From Zasmidium citrigriseum (Eukaryota; Ascomycota; Dothideomycetes; Mycosphaerellales; Mycosphaerellaceae), in assembly GCA_002786025.1 (NCBI GenBank), contig NHNW01000012.1, positions 434,001-498,000 on the forward strand: a stretch of 64,000 bases of DNA, read 5' to 3'. The notes beneath the pieces were generated by a model. It had not been told where the DNA came from. It ran no database searches and was given only the letters and a program-made list of their open reading frames with translations. Below are positions 10,183 through 20,252 of this stretch, in pieces. Position 1 is the stretch's first letter. Each line of letters starts with the position of its first letter. A program made the position numbers and the translations under genes.

Positions 10183-13100
10183 GGTGGATGTCAAGTCAGC
10201 AGCGTGGCGGTGATGGGGAAGGTGGTGGTGCAGGAAGAGGCATTGGTGGGATTGGCAGGGCAGAGGGAGTAGACATGTTCGGCGGGCGTGACAATAGCAG
10301 GCAATCAAGATCTGGGCCCGACAGAATGATCCATGCGGGTCGCGTCGTCAAGATCCAAGGCCCGTGAGAGCGGTCACACAGGGCGTCATGGGTCTTGCCA
10401 GCGCGCAATGGGCCACAGGCGGTTTGTCCGCCCGAGACAGGGAGGAGCTGTGTTACTTACCGGCTCGGTGGTGGGTAGCGGTATGCGATGTGTATTAAAG
10501 CAATCGAGAATCGGACGGCGGGGGCGGCGGGAAACAGGAATCTAAGATTGAAGCTGTTTCATACGGCGCGGACACGCGAATGACAGGCGGCTCCCGGATG
10601 GGTGGTGTTTGAAAGCCTGCTTGGGCGCGGGCAGCGTGTCAGTGAGCGGTGTTTGACGTGGGCTCGCTGCTGGACGTCGATGCGCTGCGCTGCGGTGGGA
10701 GCGTCGGCGCGGCGTTGCGTGGCTGCTGCGGCGGAGAGCCTTCAATCCCGGTCTGGGAGCTGGGCACAACCTTGGCCAGTTGCAGAGCCTGATACACGGC
10801 GAAACCTCGCCGGGGCGCTCGCCAGCTGTCAGGCGGAAGCCTCTTGAATCGCGGTGACGGCGTCGAGAAGAAGTAACAGCTCGCCGGCGGGCTGCAGTGG
10901 TGGATCGACGGGCAGAGGGCCAGCGGGGAGTGGACGGCGAGACGAAGCGAAGCAGACCAGTCAGCCCGACTTGTCCAAAGCTGGAGGGCAGCGCGCCGAA
11001 TCAGGCAGATGACAGCTCGTCGCAGAGTAACAGGTATCGAGCAGGACAGGGCGTTGTCTCGTGGCGTCGGACGGCGTTGGGTAGATTGAGTGAAAGTGAG
11101 AGAGAAAGCAAGCTGAAAACAAGACTGGTCACATCGCGCGGCGAACAGAGACAAAACTGCCTGCAAGATGATTCTTAGAGCAAGTCAAAAGACGACCTGT
11201 TGCTGCCGTTGCCGTTCCTGCAGTCCTCGGAGCAGCGGTCGTGGTGCTGCGTCATGCCCGTTTTCCAATAGGAAAGCGGCGCTATGGCTGGCGAGCTAAG
11301 CTCTTCCGCCCAACCCGCCAACGATCACCACCAGACAATACTCGTCGATGACCGTCTGCCATCATCCGCTGCTGAGGTGTCGTGTGCCGTGTGGTGCTGA
11401 GCCTGCCGACGCCGCCGCCCATGCTGCCACGCCTTCCGCAGCCGTGCGGGAGACGCAAGCCGTGAGGGCAGCGTGAGAACAGACACCTCTAGCCCAGCTG
11501 CACTGCCGACGATCCGACTGTGCAGCGCCTCGTCTGGATGATTGCCGTGATGCGCGACCAGGATGTTTCCAGATGCTGGCTTGGCACGGTCACGCGATGC
11601 CCTCGACGCACCTTTAGACAATGGGGTTCCCACGGGCACTGCCATACCGCCATGCCAGCCGAGAAGACACTGCCTTCCTTCTCCTCGTCATCCTCTCGCG
11701 CTCGCTACTGCTGCTCACCTGAGATGAGACGGATCCAACATGAGTGTCTCAATCCTGCTCCTCAGCCTATGCTAGTCAGCGAGTGGCAATGACAAACCGC
11801 CCGCAGCAGGTTGTCAACCACCCTCTATCATCAAGCTTTTCCACCCCACAGCACCACCACCAAAGACATGGAGACAAGACGCCGACTACAACACGCCGTC
11901 GAAGACCCTTTGCGGGTCTATGGCGTATTCTTTTTCAAAAACAAGCCGCCACCCTAGCGAAAAATTCGCCTCATTTGCATTCTCTCCCGCCATTCTTCCG
12001 TCAACATCCTGTCCGGCATGTGAAAGTCAACGAACAGATTCCTCGGCTATCATATCTCAAATTTTGTCGAACTGCAGCGAAAATCTCTCACACTTTCTTC
12101 TCGATTACCGTGGATCATTTTCGGAGTCAACAGCGAGCGAGCGACGTCGGACTTTCGATCGACCACCCAACTGCCCAAGATGCGGTTAATCCATCCCACT
12201 TCGCATGCACGCTAAACGCTCCAAATGTACATAGTTCCTTAAGCTTTTGGCAGCTCACGGCAATGACGTCGATCTGCCGCCAAAGATCAACAAGAATTGC
12301 CCGAACCGTTTCGCCAGTGAGCGTTTACGGATGACCCGTGGAACGCGTGGCCGTTGAAAGATCTCGACCGGTCGACAAACAACAAACATCGCAGCAGTGA
12401 CATCTCGACGACGACGTGTTTGTTGAGAGGTCTTTGGATTCAATAGTCTTCTTCGTACTCGAAAGGAGAGAAGAAAACCACCTCCGTCACCGACGTACGC
12501 GGCCACGGCGCCGATGGCTTGAACAAGAAACTGAAGAGCGCCAATGGAGAACTGCCAATGGCGAGAGCGTTGGTTGGCATGACACAGCGCCTGTCTCTTC
12601 TGAATCAATACTCCGAATCAGGACTTTGCGAAGTCTATCGATGATGCCATCCAAATCCAACAGGAGACCGAGTGCGAAAGGCAACAAAATCAGACTTTCT
12701 CCAACTTTTCCAGTGCAGCAGCGAGGCAACACCTCTCGCAGCCCGGCAACCAGCCATAACTTCCAACTCGGCGTCAGTGCCGGCTTGCCAGGGTTACATC
12801 GCATTTCAAACGAGATCGCGATGAGGAACGCGGATCCAACAGGTAAATACCAGAAAGCTCCTGAAACAGCAAAAGAGCATCGCTGGACCAGTAACAATAG
12901 CCTTTGCCATGACAGCTGCGGCCCAAAATCTCGGACGTGTGCCAACTTTCCAGTTTGACAAAGCTCCTAAGGGCATTTGCTAAGATGAATGCAGTTACTG
13001 CAAGGAGTTTGCGATACGCTCTTTCCTCAATTTCATGAAGTTGCGGTGCGGTGATTAGTATTGCTATACCATGGATGATACAAGAAGTCCAGCAATCCAG

Positions 13101-13408
13101 GTCCAGGAGCGCGTTATGACATGCATGTCAACAGAAAAGTATCCATGCCTTCGGAGAAGAATGGATAGATTAGCCTCGCTCCGTGAAACTTAATGGCCAC
13201 CTCAAAGTTTGGGATATACTCGAGAGTCGAGATGAAGTGTTACAAGCCATGTGCCCTCATTGACACGTGCGTAAGTCTTCTTCTTTCTTGCGTTACATGT
13301 TCGTCATTTGCATTTCGTGAAAAGCTACCATGGCTCAGGATGATCGATGCTGTACACTCGTGAGCAATAACCAGACATTACTTCCTTCCATGCCAACAGG
13401 TACTTCGA
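10183..13408. other. Gene-poor stretch of 3.2 kb
   Basis: This is the longest interval without a supported gene. It lies between the 5' end of the arrestin gene (divergent to the left) and the 3' end of rad4. Part must be arrestin promoter and leader. ORFs on both strands (for example 11744-12334 and 12416-12958 on +, 10639-11166 on -) are short, overlap each other in several frames, and show no domain, signal peptide or plausible splice continuation. I see no transposon ends, tRNA or clear repeat. Confidence 0.5.
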
Positions 13409-16046
13409 TCAAGCCTTCCCTCTCCTCGTCTTCGCTCTGCCTGCACCAGTCACCGCATTCCTCGACGCAATCTCAGCACTGTCCTTGACAGTCCCGACAC
13501 TGCAAACCCGCTTGCCCAAGTCCCCATCTTCTGCAAACGACATCCCCATCTGCTTGCCCAGCTTCCTCCGGTGAGCCTCAGCCTCAGGCGTGTCATACCC
13601 GAGCTGAGTGCTCGGCGGTAACGAAGGCGCCTCCTTGGGTCCATCAAAGCCATCACCAGTCAACACTGACTCCGGAATTTCAGAAGGCAAGTTCGGAGAC
13701 GCGGATGCAGAGCCAGAATGATTCGAGATCGTGCTGAGGTTGCGGCCGAGCGGACGGTGTTTTCTCTTCTGCAGTTCCCCCGTCGACTCGGGACGACTAG
13801 CCACCTGTCGCGCGAGGATGCTGGCCAGATCAGACGTCAATTCTTCCCTCAGCTTCGGCCTCTTCTCGCCAGTCTCTTTCATTGGACTCCGTCGGGGACT
13901 GGGTGGTTGTTTACGTGGCGAAGCAGACGGCTTCTCGGCCACCACCTTATCCGCGCTGTCATCTTTAGTCTCGTGAGCGTCGACCTCTTTCAGACTCCTC
14001 GGCTGAGATCTGTTTGGTGATATCTCTTTCAGGGGTAGGTCTACCACTGGTGCCGACGGCTCATCGCAAACGATTGGTTCATCGTCATTATCGTCGTCTT
14101 CCAGTATGAACGGTCCAGGTCTAGGTTTCCTCTGCTCAGAAGGCTTGGAGGCTTGGAGCGGTAACGAGGGTGTCGCGTGGCGCCTGCGAGTGTTGGATAA
14201 GCGCTTGGGTGGTAGGAGATCAGCTGCCCTGCATTCGTGTCAGCGTCTGGCTTCATTGACTAAACACCTCCGAGGATGCCTCAGAATCCTTGAAGGACAG
14301 GCTTATGCTCACCTCTTGACGTTCTCGACCGACCCACGTATAGGCAACTGCGATCTCTCCTCACTGGGAGCCGGTGTGGTATTCGCTGACGGTTCGCCGT
14401 ACACATCTTTGGCATCAAAAGAAGGCATTGCGATCTTGTATTGGTCGTAAGAGACTCTCCGTCGAGCTTTGAATGAGTCCCATAGCCATTTCGTAGAGAC
14501 GATCGGGATGTTGTGCTTCCACGCGTAGACTGCTTTCGCATCTTTGACATTTGCAGATTCGGAGACAAAGACATTTGTCGAAGCTCCAAGGACCGCCTCG
14601 TGGGCTGCACCCATCAGCTTAATGGTCTCCATGGTTTGCCGATGCTGCACTGCATCAGTGAATCCAGCAGTCGTTATTGTCAGATTCGCAAAGCCGGAGA
14701 CCACGGTGTTGGAAAGGGGAGAGCTCAGTAAGTCTTGTGCAGGATCCAGCTGTTGCTTGTACATTATACAGCGCTCGACCCACCATTCCGATACTAGGAG
14801 AGTCCCGGGCGGTACGTCTGGTAGCACAGTGGGTTGTTCGTGAGGCACCATCAAGCATCGTACCTGGAAGCCCAGGTTTTCTGCCGCCTCTTCAAGCTGT
14901 TCGACGGAGTTGACAACAACCGCTCCATTGGGCGTCAAATGATGGAGGAGCTTCTTCGCTTGTTCATCCCTGAAGCCATGGAGCAGGATGTAATAGCCAG
15001 AAAATATGCCGTCAGGCTGCACAGGTCCAGCTGGTGTGATCGGTCTCGAGTTCGCGGATTGATCCCTAGATTTCGGTCGTTCTGACGTCTTCAACGTCTG
15101 ACTCTCGTCGTTCCAAACATCCAGTTCCGTAGCCTCGACCTGCACTTCCTGCGCGGAGATGCTCTGCCACATGTCTTGACTCTGCGAATCAAACCTCATG
15201 CTCGCGGTCTTCCTCAGTTTTCTGCGACTTGCATCCGCACTTCCAGCATGCTGATCCCCATCGCGCGGTCTCTTGCCCAAACTGGGCCTCTTAGCCACCT
15301 TTCGAAATGCGTTTCTTCCTTGCTGTTCCAGAGGTAGCTCCGGCGCATACAAATCCTCTTGCAGAGCCATTCCTCGAGCTAACGAGTCCTCAAACCATTT
15401 GACACTGACGACTGGAATATGCCACTGCTTCGCAAAGGTATATTTCGCGCCTTCCGGCTTCGCGACAATAAGATGTGTGACTACCTTGGTCAAGTCACCA
15501 TGGTAGTTCCCGCCGTTACTGGTAATGGCCTGCTCCATATTGCTCCTTCGCGGTTGATCTGGAATGCCCGTAAGGCAAACATGTAGTCCAAAGAACGGCG
15601 GCAAAGTGTGCTCTTTCTCCAGCGCCTCGACATCCACATCCCCGCCTTCTGTCCATGCTTTCCTCACGGCCTCGATGAAGTCTGGCGACAAGACTTTGAT
15701 ATCTGGGCGTTCTTTCGCGACGTATCGATATTTCGGGGTGTTGATATTGGCGACAATGAGGTGCGTCACGTCAGACGTGAGGTCCAACTTATGGACCGCG
15801 CCCATCTGGCCGGCCGCCTCGGCGAGCTTGGTCTTGAGTAGAACATCATCAGTCACTGTGACTGGACTCGGGTTGTTAATTCTGTATCTTGGAGATTGCT
15901 GAACTTACTCGGACATCCTGTGGTAGCGACGTACAGCATAAGACTACACCTTGAAGCGGCAGTTGGTCAACTGTATGTAATATCAATAACTGATTCCAGC
16001 AATCGATCTTTCATTGCATACCAAGATCTGTATCCTGCGCCGCCAT
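13409..16046 (-). CDS. rad4: BRCT-repeat replication initiation/checkpoint scaffold (Rad4/Dpb11/TopBP1 family)
   Basis: Nuclear scaffold that binds phosphorylated Sld3/Sld2-type proteins to fire origins and activates the Mec1/ATR checkpoint kinase. Four exons on the minus strand: 16046-16022, 15970-15909, 15832-14313 and 14228-13409, 808 residues in total. Phases join cleanly: exon 2 encodes GVVLCCTSLPQDVR, and exon 3 starts TKLAEAAGQMGAVHKLDLTS, as in other family members. Four BRCT modules are visible. The first covers the start to about residue 105. The second begins FFGLHVCLTGIP and ends near VKWFEDSLARG. The third holds GYYILLHGF to LVSEWWVERC. The fourth holds FANLTITTAGF to VSTKWLWDSF. 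The C-terminal ~270 residues are disordered and rich in Pro, Ser, Lys and Asp. The 25-nt first exon is easily missed by gene finders. Confidence 0.93.
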
Positions 16047-16394
16047 GTCTGCTGCTCGAAGTTGGGAATCGTGAAGCACGCGATGGAAGTCGCGTAAACA
16101 GCGCTGGGAGACGCGAGGACGGAAGCAGTTCCGCGCCTTGTCTCGGCCAGTCACATGCCTCGCTACGGTCATTCACTCACACTCAAGTTGAGACGTTGAG
16201 ACGAAAGCTGCATAGAAGTGGAAGATGTTCAATAATTGACAGATAGCACGCTCATCTCTAGCCCAGCTATTGATGAGTCTGTTGGTATCATTGATGCTTG
16301 CGCGATGGCCTTCCCAGCCACATGAGATTTCCCTTCCCCTTACGCCTTCCATGCATCCCTTCTCATCGCTCCAGTGACCAGATCATTCCTTTGT
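16047..16394. other. Intergenic: rad4 promoter and 3' end of the eIF4E-family gene
   Basis: The 348-bp gap holds the rad4 upstream region and the downstream region of the next minus-strand gene. No coding region, TATA box or repeat stands out. Confidence 0.45.
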
Positions 16395-17198
16395 TCATGA
16401 GCCCTTCATAACGCCATCCAGCGACTGCATCCCTGAGATCCCTCCAGCCGCCTGTGTGCCGCTCTGTTGGGCTGGCACCGTCTGCTGCTCTCTGCTCGCT
16501 CCAAATGCAGCATGTTCGTTGTGCTTCTTGTAGTAATAGCTCCCTTCCTTAGGCTTCAACTCTTCCGAAATACCATCAACAATCGTCCTCAAGATCTTCT
16601 GTACACCAGCCTCATGCTCTGCATCCCTATTCCAAACCTGCACAAGCATGCTGTTGAATCTCACCCCTAAGCTGACACCACAAATATCGTCCCGAAACGT
16701 CGTCCTTCCCGGCTCTTCCACTGCCTCTTGCAGCTGCTCCCCAATCGCCATCATGCAAATCTCTTTCCAAAATTCGCCCGCCTGATGCTTCGGCACCCGG
16801 AACGTCCAGCTACCTCCTCGCGCGTTGCGTGCATCCTCCCACACCGGCTTCACACCCTTGTGAAAGAGGTGAATAGAGTCTCGGAGTTTGAGCTGGCCGA
16901 TGTCGAAGTTGTTGAATACGTTCCAGAACTGCCTCACGTCGCTGATCTCTGCGAGAGATTCGAGGCGGTTCTCGTAGCTGGTGTCGTGTGAGGTGCCATT
17001 ACTGCTGGCGGAGCGGTCTTGTCGGTCGTGCCAGAAGTCCCAGCTGTGGACGAGAGGCGGTACACGGTTTTTCTGGTTGAGTCTTGAGTGAAGGAAGTTC
17101 AGCATTTCAGCGCCGCGGGCAGGGGATGTGGTCGCGGCGGCTTCTTCAGCTGAGGCTCCAGGCAGGCCGGAGACCTGAAGACGCGGTGGGTTGGCCAT
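16395..17198 (-). CDS. eIF4E-family cap-binding protein, 4EHP-like (class II)
   Basis: mRNA cap-binding fold protein. The start at 17198 (MANPPRLQ) gives 267 residues; the frame extends upstream without another supported start. The core runs from about residue 50 to 220: HSWDFWHD, QFWNVFNNFD, HLFHKGVKPVWEDARNARGG (the Trp-Glu that contacts the cap) and ICGVSLGVRF with VQVWNRDA. The position of the first cap-sandwich tryptophan of canonical eIF4E appears to be tyrosine (DTSYENRL). The SIHLFHKGVKPVWED and DDICG segments also match the 4EHP class better, so translational repression or specialised initiation is likelier than bulk initiation. A Ser/Asn/Thr insert of about 12 residues precedes that tyrosine. 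There are no introns, and the C-terminal tail is Gln-rich. Confidence 0.85.
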   Translation of the reverse strand: MANPPRLQVSGLPGASAEEAAATTSPARGAEMLNFLHSRLNQKNRVPPLVHSWDFWHDRQDRSASSNGTSHDTSYENRLESLAEISDVRQFWNVFNNFDIGQLKLRDSIHLFHKGVKPVWEDARNARGGSWTFRVPKHQAGEFWKEICMMAIGEQLQEAVEEPGRTTFRDDICGVSLGVRFNSMLVQVWNRDAEHEAGVQKILRTIVDGISEELKPKEGSYYYKKHNEHAAFGASREQQTVPAQQSGTQAAGGISGMQSLDGVMKGS

Positions 17199-18140
17199 GT
17201 TGGTGAGGGATTCGATCGAATTGTAAGAGCGTATGTTGGTGGTAAGAACAAAGGAAGATGGAGAGCAGACCAGACGGCTGCAAGGGAGAAAATATACGAA
17301 GTGGACAATAAGACAAAGCCGCTCAAGGTATGTGTCTGAGGCGAACCGTTCTTTCACCAAGGCAGAACATGGTCGATCTCGAAGTGGAACAGGTGCCGGG
17401 GCTGTGCGCGCACACGAAGTGGGCGTGAGGAAGACAATGTCACATTGCAGGTCTTCTAGCTGAGCTGGTCGACTGTTTCAACTGAACGATCGTCGCTGGG
17501 TCGAAAGGCGCGCGCGTAAGGGTGCAAGTGGGGCCGTCAATGTGTTCAATCAACTCTAACTATTCGTTAGTTAAAGGGGAGCGATTTTGACTTTCTCGCA
17601 CGACGACCTCACCCCGCGAAAGGACAGCATCCCCATGATCAGGTTGACAGACTGGATGAAATGGAGTCAGCTGGTCTCATAGGAAGCAGATCGAGTGTGA
17701 GACAATCTCATCGCCCGCACTTTCACCGTGGCGTTGATGAGCGTCTGCCCTCCACGACAGTGACCGCTGTCGACGCACCAAGAACTGTCTCCAAGTCCTC
17801 TTTTGTGTCTAGAATGCCATCCAACCAAGCGAGTTTCTCGCACCCGAGATCTTTCACTCTCGAGAACCAGGTAATACGAAACTACGGTCTCTCGAGCTTG
17901 TCAGCCGTGATCCAGCCCGATCTGCCTAGATGGACCAAGTCCGGCAGCTGCTCTCAGCGATATATGTCCATACGATTGACCCAATGAGATGGTCGCGACG
18001 ATTCCCGATGAGTCTACTGGTAGGCTATGCACTGCGCAATCCGACATTATGGGATCTTGGTATCATTGCACGCTTGTGAGATATATAATGAGGCGTTCGC
18101 TTTTAGCAAACAAATCAGCAACTCACTCATAGCACGCACC
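17199..18140. other. Intergenic 0.94 kb between divergent genes
   Basis: Shared upstream region of the eIF4E-family gene (minus) and the small secreted protein (plus). It contains a short hairpin-capable palindrome around 17559-17575 (TAACTA, 5-nt spacer, TAGTTA) and a TATA box at 18082. The ORF at 17661-17987 is not supported. Confidence 0.5.
18082..18088 (+). promoter_or_regulatory. TATA box of the small secreted cysteine-rich protein
   Basis: TATATAA lies 59 bp before the ATG at 18141, a plausible distance for a fungal promoter with a short leader. TATA promoters are common in inducible genes. Assigned by sequence and position only. Confidence 0.55.
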
Positions 18141-18477
18141 ATGAAGCTCGCTACTCTCATCACCACCGCAACTCTCATCGCCGTTGCATCCGCTGGCAAG
18201 ATCTATTGCAACACCGGAACCGCAGGCAACAACAAATGTGAAGAAGCCGGCCTCTGGACTTTTTGTGTGAGTCCATCCCTCATTCTCTTGAGCGGGCTTT
18301 GTATGTCGGAAAGCTGACGTGGATCCTACCATAAAGTGCAAAGGCACGAAAGGAGGCGAGTACGTACACGAGAAGGATAGCACCTGGATTGGCACTGGAC
18401 CGGATGGCTCGAGTTGGTGCGGTGCGCCTGTTCCTGGAGAGGGTACGAAGGAGGGTGTGATCTATTGTGCGAAGTAG
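18141..18477 (+). CDS. Small secreted cysteine-rich protein (candidate effector)
   Basis: Two exons, 18141-18266 and 18337-18477, encode 88 residues. The first exon carries an 18-residue signal peptide (MKLATLITT to VASA, then GKIYCN). The intron has a GTGAGT donor and an AAAG acceptor. It joins TFC to CKGTKGG in phase 0. The mature chain of about 70 residues holds six cysteines (KIYC, NKC, TFC-CKG, SWCG, VIYC), an even number compatible with three disulfides. The chain is Gly/Lys-rich and contains STWIGTGPDGSSWCG. I do not recognise the family. Small size, signal peptide and paired cysteines fit secreted proteins used in plant or microbe interaction, or antimicrobial-like peptides, but nothing here proves a role. 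Confidence 0.82.
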
Positions 18478-19248
18478 AACGACGGTGCTGGGGAAAGCAA
18501 GATGTCGACATACATCTCGGGACATCGTCCTGGGGCATTGAATCGGCAGTCTATTGTTTCTCATCCGTGCAGTCATCCAAATCAAGAGGGTCGACCAACA
18601 ACGAGGCATTGCGGCGCGGATTCATTCGGTTTCATTTTCAATTATAATGCCGAATCGTCCCAGAGACATGTTCGAGGTCGTCGTTCGCGACATCTTTGCT
18701 GACTTGCTGACAGAATCGAGAATCGTCGGCGGTTCGCATATGAGAGGTTTGTGATTACAGTAGAACGTGCTGTGGTCTCTGAGCAGTGCCTTTTTCTTGA
18801 AGAAGAATTGACGACTCATTGGGCGCACATTATTGGTGTCATGAGAATTGACACTGCCCTTGCAATACGGCCGTAATTTCGTTCGCCGAGGAGACCGAAT
18901 GCTGCCGGCTTGATACTTGGCTTAAGACATGCTCCACCAGCACTCGCAAGCCAATTCTTCCTTCCTCGGAGCGTTCGCCGTTGTTGTTCTCGGTTACGAA
19001 GATGTTCCAACTATCACGGATCGGACGGATCGAGTTCTGGAAGAAGGTCGATGTGTGACTTAACTTTGCGATCCCAATCCAAAGTCGTTGCTGTGCGTCG
19101 TCGTGGCTTCCAAGCAAGGGTAGTGGCGTGGTTGTCTTGGCTGAATCTCGAGAGGACTTCTTGAACGACACTGAATAAAGACACGATTCTTGCTGTTTGA
19201 GTCGACCACATCGTTTGTCCTGAAACTCATCACTGTCAGTTCTGAACC
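18478..19248. other. Intergenic 0.77 kb
   Basis: Holds the 3' end of the cysteine-rich gene and the promoter of the lipocalin gene. Small ORFs on both strands lack protein-like features. No repeat or RNA gene is seen. Confidence 0.45.
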
Positions 19249-20015
19249 ATGTTCGCGCAAAGGCTACTCATTGGAGCTTGCATAGCTTTGGCAGCCACGG
19301 CCACGTCTTCCAGACCTCGAAGCTTGAAATCGACACAGCCTTCAGTCGTAGACGCCACGTACGACGGACAGTGTTTCTATCCAAAGCCAACTGAAGAGTT
19401 TGACCTGAACAGCTACCTCGGTCGCTGGTACCAGGTTGCTGGTACAGTGGCGCCTTTCACGGCGGGCTGCAAGTGCGTTCGTGCCGATTATTCATTGAAC
19501 GTACGCCGAGAGACAACACGCGTTTTCGAGAAGTGATGCGATGCTGACACCTTCCGATGTAGGCCAACGGCACGGTCAACGTCCTGAATGGTTGCGAGCT
19601 CGCCGGCCAGGAAGTCAAGATCCAGGGTACTGCCAGTGCTGTGCCGCAGTCCGCTGGATATGGCGAGTCTGGTGTATTACGACTGCAGTTCCCTGGCCAG
19701 TCGACCTCAGAATGCCCGGGCCCGAACTACATCGTCCAAGATATCGGTGTCCCTGATAGGAAGGGTGACTGTGGTAGCGGTGAAGCCGCAAGCAACGACG
19801 CGTTTGCCATTGTGCAGGCTTCGAACTTCTCCACACTGTTCTTGCTGAGCCGACAGCAGAACCCGACCAATGCCTCAATTGAGGTAAGTTCATGTAACCT
19901 GGAGGTCAATCCAGTTGCTAAAGATATACAGGCATGGCTTCAGAAGGCTGGCAGCCTCGGATCGGACCTCGCGAATGTCGTAGCAACGGATCAGACTGGT
20001 TGTCAATTCACGTAG
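19249..20015 (+). CDS. Secreted lipocalin-family protein
   Basis: Lipocalins are beta-barrel carriers of small hydrophobic ligands. Predicted exons are 19249-19500, 19563-19883 and 19932-20015 (218 residues). The signal peptide is MFAQRLLIGACIALAATA. The lipocalin signature follows at about residue 55 (NSYLGRWYQVAGT, with the invariant GxW), then GCKCVRADYSLN, and after the intron ANGTVNVLNGC. Seven cysteines are seen after the signal peptide. The second intron (19884-19931) has a perfect GTAAGT donor and CAG acceptor, but it is exactly 48 bp with no in-frame stop, so a retained form would add 16 residues. Fungal lipocalins resembling the bacterial Blc/apolipoprotein D group are known but uncommon. 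Confidence 0.85.
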
Positions 20016-20252
20016 CCTTGGGGTCTCAAACATGGAAGTTGAAGAAAGATGAAGTTGAGAAGCAGTTGATAGAAGGAGCGATAGGGCCCCTGGATTGTGC
20101 ATCCTCTCGTTGTGCAAGCATAAATGTGGGGCAACATGCACAAATGGGATGGGCCGAGGCGCCAGAAGAAAGTAAACGCAGCTCACGTCAATTCAACACC
20201 TGGCCCTGTCTTCTACCCTGCACAATAATCACGTCTTATTCTCTGCGCAACA

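Noticed and set aside
11744..12958. ORFs of 196 and 180 residues on plus in the gene-poor block
   Set aside because: No domain, no signal peptide, overlapping ORFs in other frames, no coherent splice model.
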